The notes under the pieces: generated by a model
What the model was told of the DNA's origin: nothing
Databases searched by the model: none
What the model saw: the letters and a program-made list of their open reading frames with translations, nothing else
Source: Nitrospirota bacterium
GTDB lineage: Bacteria; Nitrospirota; Leptospirillia; Leptospirillales; Leptospirillaceae
Direction: 5' to 3'
Length of the DNA stretch: 64,000 bases
Assembly (NCBI GenBank): GCA_021801345.1
Contig: JAJYYA010000024.1
Location: 1-64,000 of the forward strand
Part shown: piece after piece, positions 24,665 through 33,722 of the stretch
How positions within the stretch are numbered: the stretch's first letter is position 1
How the letters are laid out: every line of letters starts with the position of its first letter
Position numbers and translations under genes: made by a program

Positions 24665-27379
24665 ATGTTGAAGTATTTTCAAATCGAGAGCCTCTTTGAA
24701 ACGCTTGGGATAGGGGAAGCGGGGAGAAGACTCATCGAAGAGATCAGAATATCAGAGCCGGTTCGCCGGGTTGGCGGAGGTACCTCCAATGTGTGCGTCC
24801 GGTATCCCAGCCGCAAGATGGGGCGCATCATCCAGGCGGAAAGCCATACGGTTGAACTGCCTTTTATCTATGAGTTGGAACATGATCCGGAAGTGTTTGA
24901 ATACTATGATCAGCCCACTTCCCTGAAAATTAATGTCAAGGGGAATGGGAATAGGAATTTTGGTTTTTTCTATACTCCCGATTTTCTTGTCATCGGATCC
25001 GATTGCATCCGGTTTGTGGAGTGTAAAAGTGGAGATGACCTTAAAAAGCTCGCCGAAAAAAACCCTAACAGGTACAGAAAGAACGAGGAAGGGATATGGA
25101 TCTGTCCTCCCGGCCAAGAGGCGGTCATCAAGTATGGGATCGAGTTCCGGGTGTGGTCGTCTAAAGAAACAGATTGGGTTTTCCATGACAACGTCCGTTT
25201 CCTTAAGGATTATTTTGACGAAAAATGCCCGGATCCCGCCTCCGAGGAGGAGAGCCGGATCATTTCCATCATTCGAAGCCAAAAGGCGGTTTCCCTTTCA
25301 GGTCTAATTCGTGATCATAAGGTTTCTTCGGATGCCGTCTATCGGTTGATTGCGTTGGACAGGCTCGCGGTGAATATTCGGGAAGTCCGATTGAGAGAGC
25401 CGGATAAAGTCCTGTTCTTCTCCAGTCCTGCCGCCAGGGCGGCCTACGAATCCAGCGAAAGGATGGATTCTGGAATGTTATTGCCATCTGGCGGACTCAC
25501 CATCGCGTCCGGATCGAAGCTCGAATGGGAAGGATCCGTTTGGACCGTTGCGAACGTCGGTGCCAGAAAATACCTCTTGCAGGCATCCGATGGACGTTCT
25601 GTCTCGCTCTTGCACAACGACGCGATCGATCTGTTCGAGAAGGGGGAGATGGCTCCTCTGATGGAGCCGTCTCGACAGGAAGAGGATCTTTCCAGAAGGA
25701 GGGTCGAACTTCTTGAAAAAACAAGCGAGGACGAGCTTGCGGAAGCCATGAGACGTTTCGAACGGCTCGGGATCGAGAAAGGAGGGAAGATCCCGAGTCG
25801 ACCATCCGAAGGAATTTCACGAAGGACTTTTTATCGGTTAAAAGCGCAATATTTACAGTTTCACCACGAATTGGGCGACGGCATTCAGGGATTGGTCCCT
25901 AAGTCATCCAAGAGAGGAAATCGCCTTTCAAAGCTTCCCGAGGGTTCATGCGCATTGATGCATAAAATCATAGAGGAAATTTACGAATCAAAACGACAGG
26001 TCTCCATTGCGACCGCCCATCGAAAGCTTTCCTTGGAATGCGAAAGATCCGGCCTGCCCGTCCCCAGTTACAAAACCTTCAGGAAGGCCGTGAAAATGAG
26101 ACCAAAAGAAAATCAGTCCAGAAAAAGAAAAGGGAATCGGGCGGCCTATTCGTCCGAGGAATTCTTCTGGAATATCGACGGGACGACTCCCCGTCATGGG
26201 ACAAGACCGTTCGAAATCTGTCACATCGACCACACAGAATTGGACATCGAACTTGTGGCAAGCGACACGAACAAACCGATGGGGCGCCCCTGGCTCACTC
26301 TGATGATCGACGCCTACTCGAGAGTGGTTGTCGGATTCTATCTTACCTTCGATCCTCCGAGCACCCAAAGCTGCATGATGGTTCTTCGGGACTGCGTGAG
26401 GCGGTTCCGGAAACTTCCACAGACGCTTGTTCTGGATAACGGGAAGGAATTTCAGTCGGTGGCCTTCGAGGCCCTCCTGGCCGCATACGAATGCGAGAAG
26501 AAATCACGTCCTCCCGCGAAAGCCAGGTTCGGGAGCGTCTGCGAGCGATTCTTCGGGAAGACGAACACGGAACTTCTCTATGGGCTCGCGGGGAACACCC
26601 AGATCACGAAGAACGTCCGCCAAGTGACGAAATCAGTCAACCCGAAGAATCTGGCCGTCTGGACTCTTCCGGAACTTTATCGGCTCCTTGAGGAATATCT
26701 GTTTGAGATTTATCCATCGATGGATCACCCGTCTCTCGGTGATTCTCCGAAGGCGGTCTTCGATCGGGGGCTCCTCTTGGGAGGGGAACGAGCCCATAAG
26801 ATTGTTCTCGATACGGAGGAGTTCAGAATGCGGATCCTCCCGTCCTCTCCCAGGGGAACGGGAAAGATCGATCCGAATACGGGAATCCAGGTCCAATACA
26901 TCCGCTACTGGCACGACTGCTTCCGGGACCCGGATGTCGCCGGACAATCCGTCAGCGTCAAATACGATCCGGAAGACGCCAGCGTAATCTATGCGTTCAT
27001 TCGGGGACGGTGGGTCCAGTGCCTCTCCGAGAATTCGGGGATTTTCCGTGGTAAGTCTCGCAAGGAAATTCTCCTTGCGAGCCGGGAACTCTCCAGACAA
27101 ATGCAAGTGGCTTCGAAAGGCCGTTCCATTACGGCGGGAAAACTCGCGCACTTTCTCGAAAGCGCCCTTGAAACTGAGGAGACACTCCGGCAGAGGAGAA
27201 AGGATGCCGAATTGACAAGGTCGTTGAAAGATGCAGGGCTATCCGTGGTCGAAGGGAGCTATCCGGAAATTCCCATGCATCGTCCGGATTCTCTTCCCAA
27301 GAAAGAAAATCTGGGCGGAATCATCGAATCGCTTCGAAGGCGAAGCGAAACTGCCCCGAGAACCCTGGAGGAGTTTTAA
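24665..27379 (+). CDS. TnsA-TnsB fusion, Tn7-like transposase
   Basis: The 904-residue protein joins two Tn7 functions. The N-terminal quarter is a TnsA-type endonuclease with Glu64, then YTPDFLVIG carrying Asp106, and FVECKSG giving Glu119/Lys121. This is the PD-(D/E)XK core that cuts the 5' ends for cut-and-paste movement. The rest is TnsB: an HTH region, then an rve-type DDE domain with Asp522 in HIDHTELD, Asp591 in LVLDNGKEF and Glu627 in SVCERFFGK, the last two with 35 residues between them as expected. A Mu/TnsB C-terminal domain follows. Its stop is directly followed by the TnsC start. TnsA-TnsB fusions occur in several Tn7-like branches, including some CRISPR-associated ones, but no cas gene is present. 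Confidence 0.9.
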   Translation: MLKYFQIESLFETLGIGEAGRRLIEEIRISEPVRRVGGGTSNVCVRYPSRKMGRIIQAESHTVELPFIYELEHDPEVFEYYDQPTSLKINVKGNGNRNFGFFYTPDFLVIGSDCIRFVECKSGDDLKKLAEKNPNRYRKNEEGIWICPPGQEAVIKYGIEFRVWSSKETDWVFHDNVRFLKDYFDEKCPDPASEEESRIISIIRSQKAVSLSGLIRDHKVSSDAVYRLIALDRLAVNIREVRLREPDKVLFFSSPAARAAYESSERMDSGMLLPSGGLTIASGSKLEWEGSVWTVANVGARKYLLQASDGRSVSLLHNDAIDLFEKGEMAPLMEPSRQEEDLSRRRVELLEKTSEDELAEAMRRFERLGIEKGGKIPSRPSEGISRRTFYRLKAQYLQFHHELGDGIQGLVPKSSKRGNRLSKLPEGSCALMHKIIEEIYESKRQVSIATAHRKLSLECERSGLPVPSYKTFRKAVKMRPKENQSRKRKGNRAAYSSEEFFWNIDGTTPRHGTRPFEICHIDHTELDIELVASDTNKPMGRPWLTLMIDAYSRVVVGFYLTFDPPSTQSCMMVLRDCVRRFRKLPQTLVLDNGKEFQSVAFEALLAAYECEKKSRPPAKARFGSVCERFFGKTNTELLYGLAGNTQITKNVRQVTKSVNPKNLAVWTLPELYRLLEEYLFEIYPSMDHPSLGDSPKAVFDRGLLLGGERAHKIVLDTEEFRMRILPSSPRGTGKIDPNTGIQVQYIRYWHDCFRDPDVAGQSVSVKYDPEDASVIYAFIRGRWVQCLSENSGIFRGKSRKEILLASRELSRQMQVASKGRSITAGKLAHFLESALETEETLRQRRKDAELTRSLKDAGLSVVEGSYPEIPMHRPDSLPKKENLGGIIESLRRRSETAPRTLEEF

Positions 27380-28594
27380 GTGACTCTCGATCTCCCGAAC
27401 GAACGTCCCCTCCCATCCTCCTCTCCGGAAGAGCGGGTCGAGTATTTCAGGAGAAAGAAGCTTGCTCACCGGAACCTTGCCCGGGCGTGGGATAAGCTTC
27501 TCGTCGCCGTCATGGATCCGGACCCCTGTTCTCTGACCCTTGTTTACGGGCCCACCGGCGGGGGCAAGACGACACTCGCCCATCGGTTGAAGGACTATCT
27601 GGAATCCCTCGATGGGAAGCTTTCGAGAAGTCCTGGAACCATTCCGGTCGCATTGATTGAGGCTGTCGCGTCGGGAAATTCCGGGTTCGACTGGAGAGAT
27701 TATTACATTCGCGCTCTGCAAGCCCTGGACGAGCCCCTTATCCACAAAAAACTCGATCCGGACTTCATGCTGTATACGGCAAGAGCGTACCAGACCCATC
27801 TCAGGTCGAAGCGGCCTTCTGTCACGGATCTTCGCAGGGGACTCGAATCCTGTCTCCGTCAAAGGAGTCCCCGAGCCTTCCTCATCGATGAGGCCCAGCA
27901 TCTCAAGAAAATCGCGAGCGGAAAGCGACTCATTGATCAAATGGACACGATCAAATCCCTGGCCAACATGACCGGGGTCAAGCATGTCTTGTTCGGAACC
28001 TATGAATTGTTCGGCCTGACCAATCTGAGCGCACAGTTGAACCGCAGAACGGTGGAAATCCATTTTCCCCGGTACCGGTTCGACGACCCGAAAGACATGG
28101 AGGAATTCATCCTCTTTCTCGAAAGCCTCGAAAAACATCTTCCCATGCCCGAGCCTTCGCTCCTGTCGGAAAACCCCCTCGCGGTGAGGTTCATATATAC
28201 GCGTTCCGCTGGATGTCCCGGGATTCTCAAGGACTGGATGACTCGGGCTTTGGGAGAAGCTATCCGGGAAGGTTCAAAGAAGGTCGATATCTCCCATTAT
28301 GAAAGGACGGCCATTCCGGATGTCCAACTCGCGAGAATCGCCCGGGAGATCAAGGAGGGGGAAAACCAGATCAACCCGGACCGGTCTGAGGAGATTGAAT
28401 CTCTCCTTGGAGTGGCTTCGACCGACAGAGGAGGACCATTCCAGCAGGCAAGCATCAAATCACCAGAAAAAAGATCCCGGAATCCTCGACCGGGAACGAG
28501 AAAACCCGCACGGGATCCCATTGGTCTTGGCGGGGCCGAAATACCTATGGAGAAATCCGATGACCGTCCTATCACCCGCCCGGAAAGCGCATAG
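27380..28594 (+). CDS. TnsC-like AAA+ ATPase
   Basis: The 404-residue protein has Walker A GPTGGGKTT at residues 57-65 and Walker B in RAFLIDEAQHL, followed by GVKHVLFGTYELFGL, the TnsC/TniB pattern. TnsC forms ATP-dependent filaments on target DNA and links the target selector to TnsB. I use the GTG at 27380, which follows the tnsAB stop with GGAGGAG just upstream. Its end overlaps tniQ by 35 bp. The roughly 80-residue C-terminal tail is charged and lacks clear structure. Confidence 0.88.
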   Translation: MTLDLPNERPLPSSSPEERVEYFRRKKLAHRNLARAWDKLLVAVMDPDPCSLTLVYGPTGGGKTTLAHRLKDYLESLDGKLSRSPGTIPVALIEAVASGNSGFDWRDYYIRALQALDEPLIHKKLDPDFMLYTARAYQTHLRSKRPSVTDLRRGLESCLRQRSPRAFLIDEAQHLKKIASGKRLIDQMDTIKSLANMTGVKHVLFGTYELFGLTNLSAQLNRRTVEIHFPRYRFDDPKDMEEFILFLESLEKHLPMPEPSLLSENPLAVRFIYTRSAGCPGILKDWMTRALGEAIREGSKKVDISHYERTAIPDVQLARIAREIKEGENQINPDRSEEIESLLGVASTDRGGPFQQASIKSPEKRSRNPRPGTRKPARDPIGLGGAEIPMEKSDDRPITRPESA

Positions 28595-29918
28595 TACCCT
28601 TTATCATCTCGAACCCATTGGCGTCGGGACTCCCGATGTCGAAAGTCTGACGGGCTACATCTCCCGGCTCGCGAAGGCACATTGTCTTCCAGTCCAGCCC
28701 TTGGTAAGCGAAATCATTGCCCCGGAACTCGGGATGACCTCAATGGTCCGCTCCTATTCCCGATTCTTCAAGGAGTCCGCATGCTCGGTCAACGGACTGG
28801 GGCAATATGCCGAGGACTTCCACTCTGCGATGGAGCGCTTGACCCTCAGGGGAGATCTGTCACGGCTGACGATGCTTCCCTGGAAAGGCGTGTTCGATCC
28901 CGGCGGAAAAGGGCTGAACAAGCCACTCAAGTCTTGGTGCTCATCATGCTTCCGGGAATGGTTCAAAAATGGAGCCCTGCTTTACGAGCCTCTGATATGG
29001 ACTCTCTCGTCAGTCCGGATTTGCGGAAGACATGGATCTCCACTCAGGACAACCTGTCCAGGGTGTGGAGAGCCACAGCCGGTCCTGGGCCGGACCTATC
29101 CGATCGGGTACTGCTCTTCATGCGGAGAACAGCTTTGGAGCAAAGAGGATGAAAAAGTCGAGGGGGAAGAGCACGTGACGGAATGGGACCTTTGGGTAGT
29201 CACGGAAGTGGGGAGGCTTCTGTCAGCATCTCCGTCCGAGTCTGGCATGGCAACCCAAAAGCGGTTTCAGTCGGCTGTGGCGGATGTGGTCCGCCATCTC
29301 AAGGTTACCAATACTCAGGAACTCGACCGGTCCATCGGATTCGGGGAAAGTACGATCACCCAGTGGCGGAGGGGTCGGGGAAAGCCCCGGTTCGATTACT
29401 TTCTCCTGTTTTGTTTCAAGACGAACATTGTTCCCAAGGATATGCTCTGCCGTTCTTCGGAAGAATTTCTTCGAAATTCTTGGAGACCTGGGTGCAAGGA
29501 GAAAATATCGCGGAAGAAAGAGTCCCACAAACAGGAAGAGCTTCGGAAAAGGGTCAAAAAGGAGATGGAGACTCTTTTATCCACCGAAAATGCCCCTTCG
29601 CTGAAGGAGTTCGCCCGAAATCTTGGAGTCGGACTCGGTTATCTGCGGTACCGGTTTCCGAAGGAATCAAAGAGGATTGCTTCCCGATACCGGGAACGCC
29701 TTCGCGAGAGCAAGGAATCACTTTTTCACGAGAGGTCCGAAGCGATCCGGAAGGCAGTCGATGATTTGAGAGGGGCTGGTGAGCATCCAAGTAAATGGAA
29801 GGTTTTTCGGAAAATTCCGGGAATTCTTCCGGGAGGGGGGAAGGACAAGGATTTGACGAGGGTCTGGAAGGAGACCCTTGAGGGAAAGCATATAGTTGGA
29901 GATCCATCAGGATGTTGA
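28560..29918 (+). CDS. TniQ/TnsD-family target selector
   Basis: The 452-residue protein starts with the TniQ domain (GTPDVESLTGYISRLAKAHC) and has zinc-binding pairs WCSSC, TTCPGCGEP and YCSSCGEQ. The C-terminal 200 residues contain an XRE-like segment (IGFGESTITQWRRGRGKPRF) and further HTH-like helices, as in TnsD proteins that read a fixed attachment site. The ATG at 28560 has GGAG upstream and lies inside the end of tnsC. The extended C-terminus argues for site-specific targeting rather than the short TniQ used in CRISPR-guided elements. The attachment site is not identified. Confidence 0.86.
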   Translation: MTVLSPARKAHSTLYHLEPIGVGTPDVESLTGYISRLAKAHCLPVQPLVSEIIAPELGMTSMVRSYSRFFKESACSVNGLGQYAEDFHSAMERLTLRGDLSRLTMLPWKGVFDPGGKGLNKPLKSWCSSCFREWFKNGALLYEPLIWTLSSVRICGRHGSPLRTTCPGCGEPQPVLGRTYPIGYCSSCGEQLWSKEDEKVEGEEHVTEWDLWVVTEVGRLLSASPSESGMATQKRFQSAVADVVRHLKVTNTQELDRSIGFGESTITQWRRGRGKPRFDYFLLFCFKTNIVPKDMLCRSSEEFLRNSWRPGCKEKISRKKESHKQEELRKRVKKEMETLLSTENAPSLKEFARNLGVGLGYLRYRFPKESKRIASRYRERLRESKESLFHERSEAIRKAVDDLRGAGEHPSKWKVFRKIPGILPGGGKDKDLTRVWKETLEGKHIVGDPSGC

Positions 29919-30113
29919 TAAAGTATGCGCGATCAAATATTTGCATTTTAGTGAAAACTACTTATAAATTAGACCGTTGTTGGGAAAAAGGATTCCTGGT
30001 TGTGGAACATGGGGAAGGAAAAAAAGTTAGCAATGAACTCCTCACACCGGCCCGGTGGGCGGAATAAGGTAAAACAGAAACAGGTGTGAAGAGAAAAGAC
30101 GGAACAAAAATTC

Positions 30114-30236
30114 TTAATCTTCATGAAAATTAGCTTTTATTAATTCCACTTGAATAGATTTAATAACTTCTGGTTTTTCTATCGCTTTGAGCTGGTTTAG
30201 AAGGTGATCAGCAACCCTATTTGATTTATCCATCAT
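30114..30236 (-). CDS. Possible 40-residue protein
   Basis: The frame begins MMDKSNRVADHLLNQLKAIE and ends with an acidic HED. The ATG at 30236 is preceded by GAGGAAGAG, a good ribosome-binding site. It would be mostly helical. There is no recognised family, and short length leaves the call open. It lies downstream of tniQ on the opposite strand. Confidence 0.35.
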   Translation of the reverse strand: MMDKSNRVADHLLNQLKAIEKPEVIKSIQVELIKANFHED

Positions 30237-30316
30237 AACTCTTCCTCTCAAGAAACAACGCGTAAGTAGTCTTTAGTAAAAGCTTTTAAAATAAATTTTT
30301 CGTTCCATTTTAGATT

Positions 30317-30403
30317 TTTTCAGGCACATTTCGGCAGAGACTCCTCCCTTGAGGGAAGGTCGGGGCGCCTGAAAATGTCCGGAGTTGGAATTCCGCCTGA
30401 AAA
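30317..30403. repeat. TTTTCAGGC inverted repeats, possible structured RNA beside the IS110-type gene
   Basis: TTTTCAGGC at 30317-30325 can pair with GCCTGAAAA at 30367-30375 or at 30395-30403. The intervening sequence contains a further short hairpin (CCCTTGAGGG). The site lies 120-200 bp downstream of the transposase stop. Non-coding RNA flanking the recombinase gene is known for IS110-family elements (bridge RNA), on the 3' side in the IS1111 group. Assignment is tentative. Confidence 0.3.
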
Positions 30404-30525
30404 CAGGAAAAAAGCCATGTTTTTTCTATTTTTAGGTAAAAAAAGGACGCACCTCTCCCTTCGAGTTTTAAAAGTGTTGAAAAATAAGGCTTTCCATTAC
30501 CGATCCGCCCGTGTTGGCGGATTGA

Positions 30526-31896
30526 TCAGGCCGAAATAGGCGTAAGGACGTACCCCATCTCTTTGACCCGTTTTTTCAGATTTTCCATGACCCGCTTTTG
30601 ATAGCGTTCTTCGTAGGCTTTTTCTCCGGCATCGACGAACGCTTCCCCCTTGGTCAAAAGGGCAAAGATGATCCTGGCCAGCTTGTGAGCGGTGGCGACG
30701 ATGGCGCTTCCCTTGTCCATGCGGGAACACATGCGACGGTAATAGGCTCCCAGAGCCGACTGGCTTCGACGAAGACCCGCTGCCGCCAGACGAAGAGCCT
30801 GTGCCGCCCGATTCTGTCGCTTGGGAATATGTGACGAGAGGACTTTGCCTCCGGAAACCCGGGTTCCGGGAGCCAGACCCAGCCAGGAACAGAAGTGTTT
30901 GGCCGAAGGGAACCGAGAGAGGTCTGGCCCAATCTCGGCCATGATCTTCATCGCTGTGTTGACGTCGATGCCGTTGATGCAGGTGAGGTCGACCCCGGAC
31001 ATCTTGTAAAGCGCCACACGAATGTCGAACAAGGGTGCGTTGCGCGATGGAGAACGGCGCTTTACTGCGGGAGAAGGATCGCCATGCTTTTCCAGAGTCT
31101 TCAAGAGGGATTCCAATTCCCTGTCGCATTCAAGAATCTGAGTGGAATAGGCGTCGTACATATTGACGGCCACCCTCAGGGACAGGAGGTGCTCGGACCG
31201 CCAGTTCCCTTTCAAAGACTTGGCCACCTGCTCTTGGGAAGACCGGACGCGCCAGTCGCACAAAGTCGCCAAGATCATGGGATCTCTTTCGCCTTTAAGA
31301 ATCGCCCTTGTAATGGCCATTCCACTCACTCCGGCCAGATCGGACAGAACGTTGCCCAGTTGGATATTCATTTCTGTATAAGCTTTTTGCATCCGCTGAA
31401 CCTGTTGTCCTTGGTCCCGGACCAAGTTTCCCCGGCTCCGGACCACCGAGCGAAGCTTGCAGATCTCGTCTGCGGGACGGTAGGCGCCATTGAGGAGCCC
31501 ATAGGACAAGAGTTGCTGAAGCCACTGGCAGTCCAGAATGTCCGACTTGCGTCCCGAAACGTTCTTGGCATGCCGGGCATTGACCAGCAGAACATCGAAT
31601 CCCCGGCTATCGAGAAGTTCGAAGAGCGGGATCCAGTACACGCCGGTCGACTCCATGGCCACCGTCGTGATTCCGCACTCCGTAAGCCAGTCCGCCAAGG
31701 CGTTCAGGTCGTCGGTAAAACTCGGAAACTCCCGAACCGGCGTGTCAGAGCGATTGGAAGGAACCGCCACGTAATGGCTGGCGCTTCCGATATCGATCCC
31801 CGCGGCATTGGGATTGATTTCAGTCAGGGGCGTCGGGGACACAACCTTCTTCTTGAAGGTTCGTCCGTCCGGCTTTCTTGGCTTGAGTTTTTTCAT
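30526..31896 (-). CDS. IS110-family transposase (DEDD recombinase)
   Basis: The 456-residue protein has the N-terminal RuvC-like DEDD domain (AGIDIGSASHYVAVPSN, then AMESTGVYWIPLFELLD and RKSDILDCQWLQQL). The C-terminal Transposase_20 domain contains INGIDVNTAMKIMAEIG and WLGLAPGTRVSGGK, with the region of the serine nucleophile near LSSHIPKRQN. IS110-type recombinases are guided by a bispecific RNA from the element's own non-coding end. The protein is longer than the roughly 330 residues of many members but looks complete. Element boundaries are not certain and probably lie near 30300 and 32100. Confidence 0.88.
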   Translation of the reverse strand: MKKLKPRKPDGRTFKKKVVSPTPLTEINPNAAGIDIGSASHYVAVPSNRSDTPVREFPSFTDDLNALADWLTECGITTVAMESTGVYWIPLFELLDSRGFDVLLVNARHAKNVSGRKSDILDCQWLQQLLSYGLLNGAYRPADEICKLRSVVRSRGNLVRDQGQQVQRMQKAYTEMNIQLGNVLSDLAGVSGMAITRAILKGERDPMILATLCDWRVRSSQEQVAKSLKGNWRSEHLLSLRVAVNMYDAYSTQILECDRELESLLKTLEKHGDPSPAVKRRSPSRNAPLFDIRVALYKMSGVDLTCINGIDVNTAMKIMAEIGPDLSRFPSAKHFCSWLGLAPGTRVSGGKVLSSHIPKRQNRAAQALRLAAAGLRRSQSALGAYYRRMCSRMDKGSAIVATAHKLARIIFALLTKGEAFVDAGEKAYEERYQKRVMENLKKRVKEMGYVLTPISA

Positions 31897-31917
31897 CGGT
31901 CTGCTCCATGATAGAGG

Positions 31918-32098
31918 GTGGAAGGGGGCGCCCCTCTGGGGAGCGTCTCAAAAAGGGCACTCTCTCAAACGGGATGTGACAAGGCCAAACAAAAGCCTTC
32001 CACTCGCCAATGTCGCCTACGCTACCCCGTGACCATGCTGAATATCGGGCGCAACTGCGCTCCAGTGTACGTTCGGTCTTCGGGACGCCCCCTTCTAC
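31918..32098. repeat. Imperfect 17-bp inverted repeat upstream of the IS110-type gene
   Basis: GTGGAAGGGGGCGCCCC (31918-31934) and GGGACGCCCCCTTCTAC (32082-32098) are inverted copies with two mismatches. They enclose about 150 bp just upstream of the transposase start on the coding strand. This is where IS110-group elements carry their bridge RNA, so the stem may close such an RNA. The outer copy lies beside or in the decayed vapC. Confidence 0.35.
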
Positions 32099-32149
32099 TT
32101 TTAACATCATGACTGGGAAAGTAAAGGGTATTCCAGATTGGAGCCCGCA

Positions 32150-32458
32150 GCGTTGTTTCTTTACCGCGCCCGGCCGGGACGGTATATTGTGCTGAATACT
32201 TGGCCAATGTCGTATCGGTCGTGATCAGGGTGATGCCTTCGACGATTGCCTGCGACAGGAGAATCCGATCGAACGGGTCTTTGTGAATCATTGGGAGGTT
32301 CTCGATTTCCATGACATGATTGCGATTTCCCATAAGCTGGCAGGGCTAAAGATTAAAACATTCGCCCGATCATTCAGAAGCGAGCGGACCGAGACAGGGA
32401 GTCGATCTGGAACTCCCGCAGCCCAAAGCAACAATTGGGTATCAAGAAGACATCTCAC
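32150..32458 (-). pseudogene. Decayed VapC-type PIN toxin
   Basis: The 5' part reads CLLDTQLLLWAAGVPDRLP and SPASLWEIAI, the first two PIN motifs. It is followed, in another frame, by ENLPMIHKDPFDRILLSQAI and TLITTDTTLAKYSAQYT, the last two. About 35 codons between them are missing and the frame is lost. The GTG start at 32458 overlaps the stop of the antitoxin remnant. The original end is blurred: the frame runs on past the expected stop. Confidence 0.7.
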
Positions 32459-32556
32459 TTGTCGCCCTCGAACATTCTCTCGATTTCTTCGGCATGCATC
32501 TGGTTGAAATCGTCCGGTACCCGGATCTGTCCGGACATGAACCCGATGCGACGCAT
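32455..32556 (-). pseudogene. C-terminal remnant of the matching antitoxin
   Basis: The remnant reads MRRIGFMSGQIRVPDDFNQM, continues through HAEEIERMFEGDK and ends there. This is the toxin-binding tail typical of Phd/YefM-like antitoxins. An in-frame stop lies 9 bases upstream and no DNA-binding N-terminus is found, so only about 33 codons survive. Its stop overlaps the toxin start (GTGA). Confidence 0.55.
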
Positions 32557-32868
32557 CTGATCTCAGAATATCCGGGACTACGGAACTGGACGCTTCAGCC
32601 CTTTGATTCTTGAGGCTTCGAAGGGCGGGCCGGATGACGCGGCCCCTAACGAGGTAAAGCAACTGCTGCCGCAAAATCGGCGGCAGGCTGAGAACTCGAA
32701 CCACCAGAAGCGAGGAGCTTTTGGAATCCTCTTCCGTCATGGAGAGGAGGACGTCAATTGATCTAGTTTATATCTTGAGCGATTTCGTGCCGCGCCTTAC
32801 AATTTTATGGTAGTATGAATTTAATTTTGTGCTTACATTTGTGAAAATTCTTTTTTTGAGAGGGTTCC

Positions 32869-33120
32869 ATGCTTGCTAAGGTTACTGACAAAGGTCAAGT
32901 TACCGTCCCAAAGAAGATACGCGACAAGATTGGAATCGTTCCAGGAAGTCGCCTAGATTTCGCACTAATGGAAGATGGTAGCGTTGTTATTCGCTTACTG
33001 GCGAGGGGTTCCGACAATCTGTTTGGTGTGGTCAGGAGACAGGATCAAGCCCCTCTTAGCGTCGAGGATATGGATGACGGTATCGTTGATGCCGTGACTT
33101 CGCGCAATCGTCGCGCATGA
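32869..33120 (+). CDS. AbrB/MazE-type antitoxin
   Basis: The 83-residue protein starts MLAKVTDKGQVTVPKKIRDK, a textbook swapped-hairpin AbrB domain (KGQVTVPKKIR), with a C-terminal tail including SVEDMDDGIVDAV for toxin binding. The ATG has GAGAGGG upstream. It overlaps the PIN toxin by 4 bp. The pair is an AbrB-PIN variant of VapBC and should be self-regulated. Confidence 0.88.
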   Translation: MLAKVTDKGQVTVPKKIRDKIGIVPGSRLDFALMEDGSVVIRLLARGSDNLFGVVRRQDQAPLSVEDMDDGIVDAVTSRNRRA

Positions 33121-33512
33121 TCGCTCTCGATACCAATATTCTTGTGCGTCTTGTCACTTGCGACGACGAGCCGCAGGCCATGCGTGCGAAAGGCATATTC
33201 GATCTCCATGGGAGTGAGGATGGCGCGCTCTTCGTATCCGACATCGTGTTGGTCGAATTGTGCTGGACGCTTGATCGCAGTTATCGACTGACAGGTCAAG
33301 AGATTGAAGAGGTTCTTTTCGCCTTGCTCGATAATAACACTGTCAAACTCGAGTCCCCTGCCGCAGTGCGTGATGCTCTGACTATTTTTAAAAAAAATGG
33401 GGTTGGATTTTCTGATTGCCTGATTGTCGCCAAGGCACATCACGAAGGCTGTTCCAAAACGCTCACATTCGATCGGCGAATGGCCTCCCTTCCCGATGTT
33501 GAGGTTCTGTAA
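33117..33512 (+). CDS. vapC: VapC-family PIN-domain toxin (AbrB-linked)
   Basis: The 131-residue protein has MIALDTNILVRLV, VSDIVLVELCWTL and GVGFSDCLIVAKAHHEGCSK with TLTFDRRMASL, giving the four PIN acidic residues. It starts with an ATGA overlap with the antitoxin stop. Intact length and motifs suggest an active RNase. Confidence 0.9.
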   Translation: MIALDTNILVRLVTCDDEPQAMRAKGIFDLHGSEDGALFVSDIVLVELCWTLDRSYRLTGQEIEEVLFALLDNNTVKLESPAAVRDALTIFKKNGVGFSDCLIVAKAHHEGCSKTLTFDRRMASLPDVEVL

Positions 33513-33668
33513 GGTCTCGTTCGACAATAAGACAAACGGCAGACTCCGATAGTGTCCCCCTCCCCTACTCTCCTTCAGGTCTTCAGAGATCCACGCCATT
33601 TTCCCTTCCATAAACAGAAACGTCCTCAACGGAGCTCAGTAGCATTGATCGGTCTTGCTGTTTTTTTG

Positions 33669-33710
33669 GAAGATGAATTAAGATCAGTTCACTGATCTTA
33701 ATTCATCTTC
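33669..33710. repeat. Perfect 19-bp palindrome with 4-base loop upstream of the DUF4143-type ATPase gene
   Basis: GAAGATGAATTAAGATCAG (33669-33687) and its exact reverse complement (33692-33710) flank TTCA. The right arm ends immediately before the TTGGAG ribosome-binding region of the ATPase gene, whose ATG is 13 bases downstream. It could act as a protein-binding operator, or as an mRNA hairpin beside the ribosome site. There is no T run, so it is not a terminator. Confidence 0.75.
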
Positions 33711-33722
33711 TTGGAGAAAAAT

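Larger units (their letters stand above)
29919..30525. other. AT-rich gap after tniQ, with a possible small gene and short repeats
   Basis: No large gene is present. The only candidate coding sequence is the 40-codon frame at 30114-30236. Around 30317-30403 three copies of TTTTCAGGC occur, one direct and two inverted, making a possible stem-loop. I looked here for the inverted counterpart of the 13361-13510 repeats and did not find it. Confidence 0.5.

Noticed and set aside
29919-30525. CRISPR array or guide for the TniQ module
   Set aside because: No regularly spaced repeats are present here or elsewhere in the window, and no cas gene was found.
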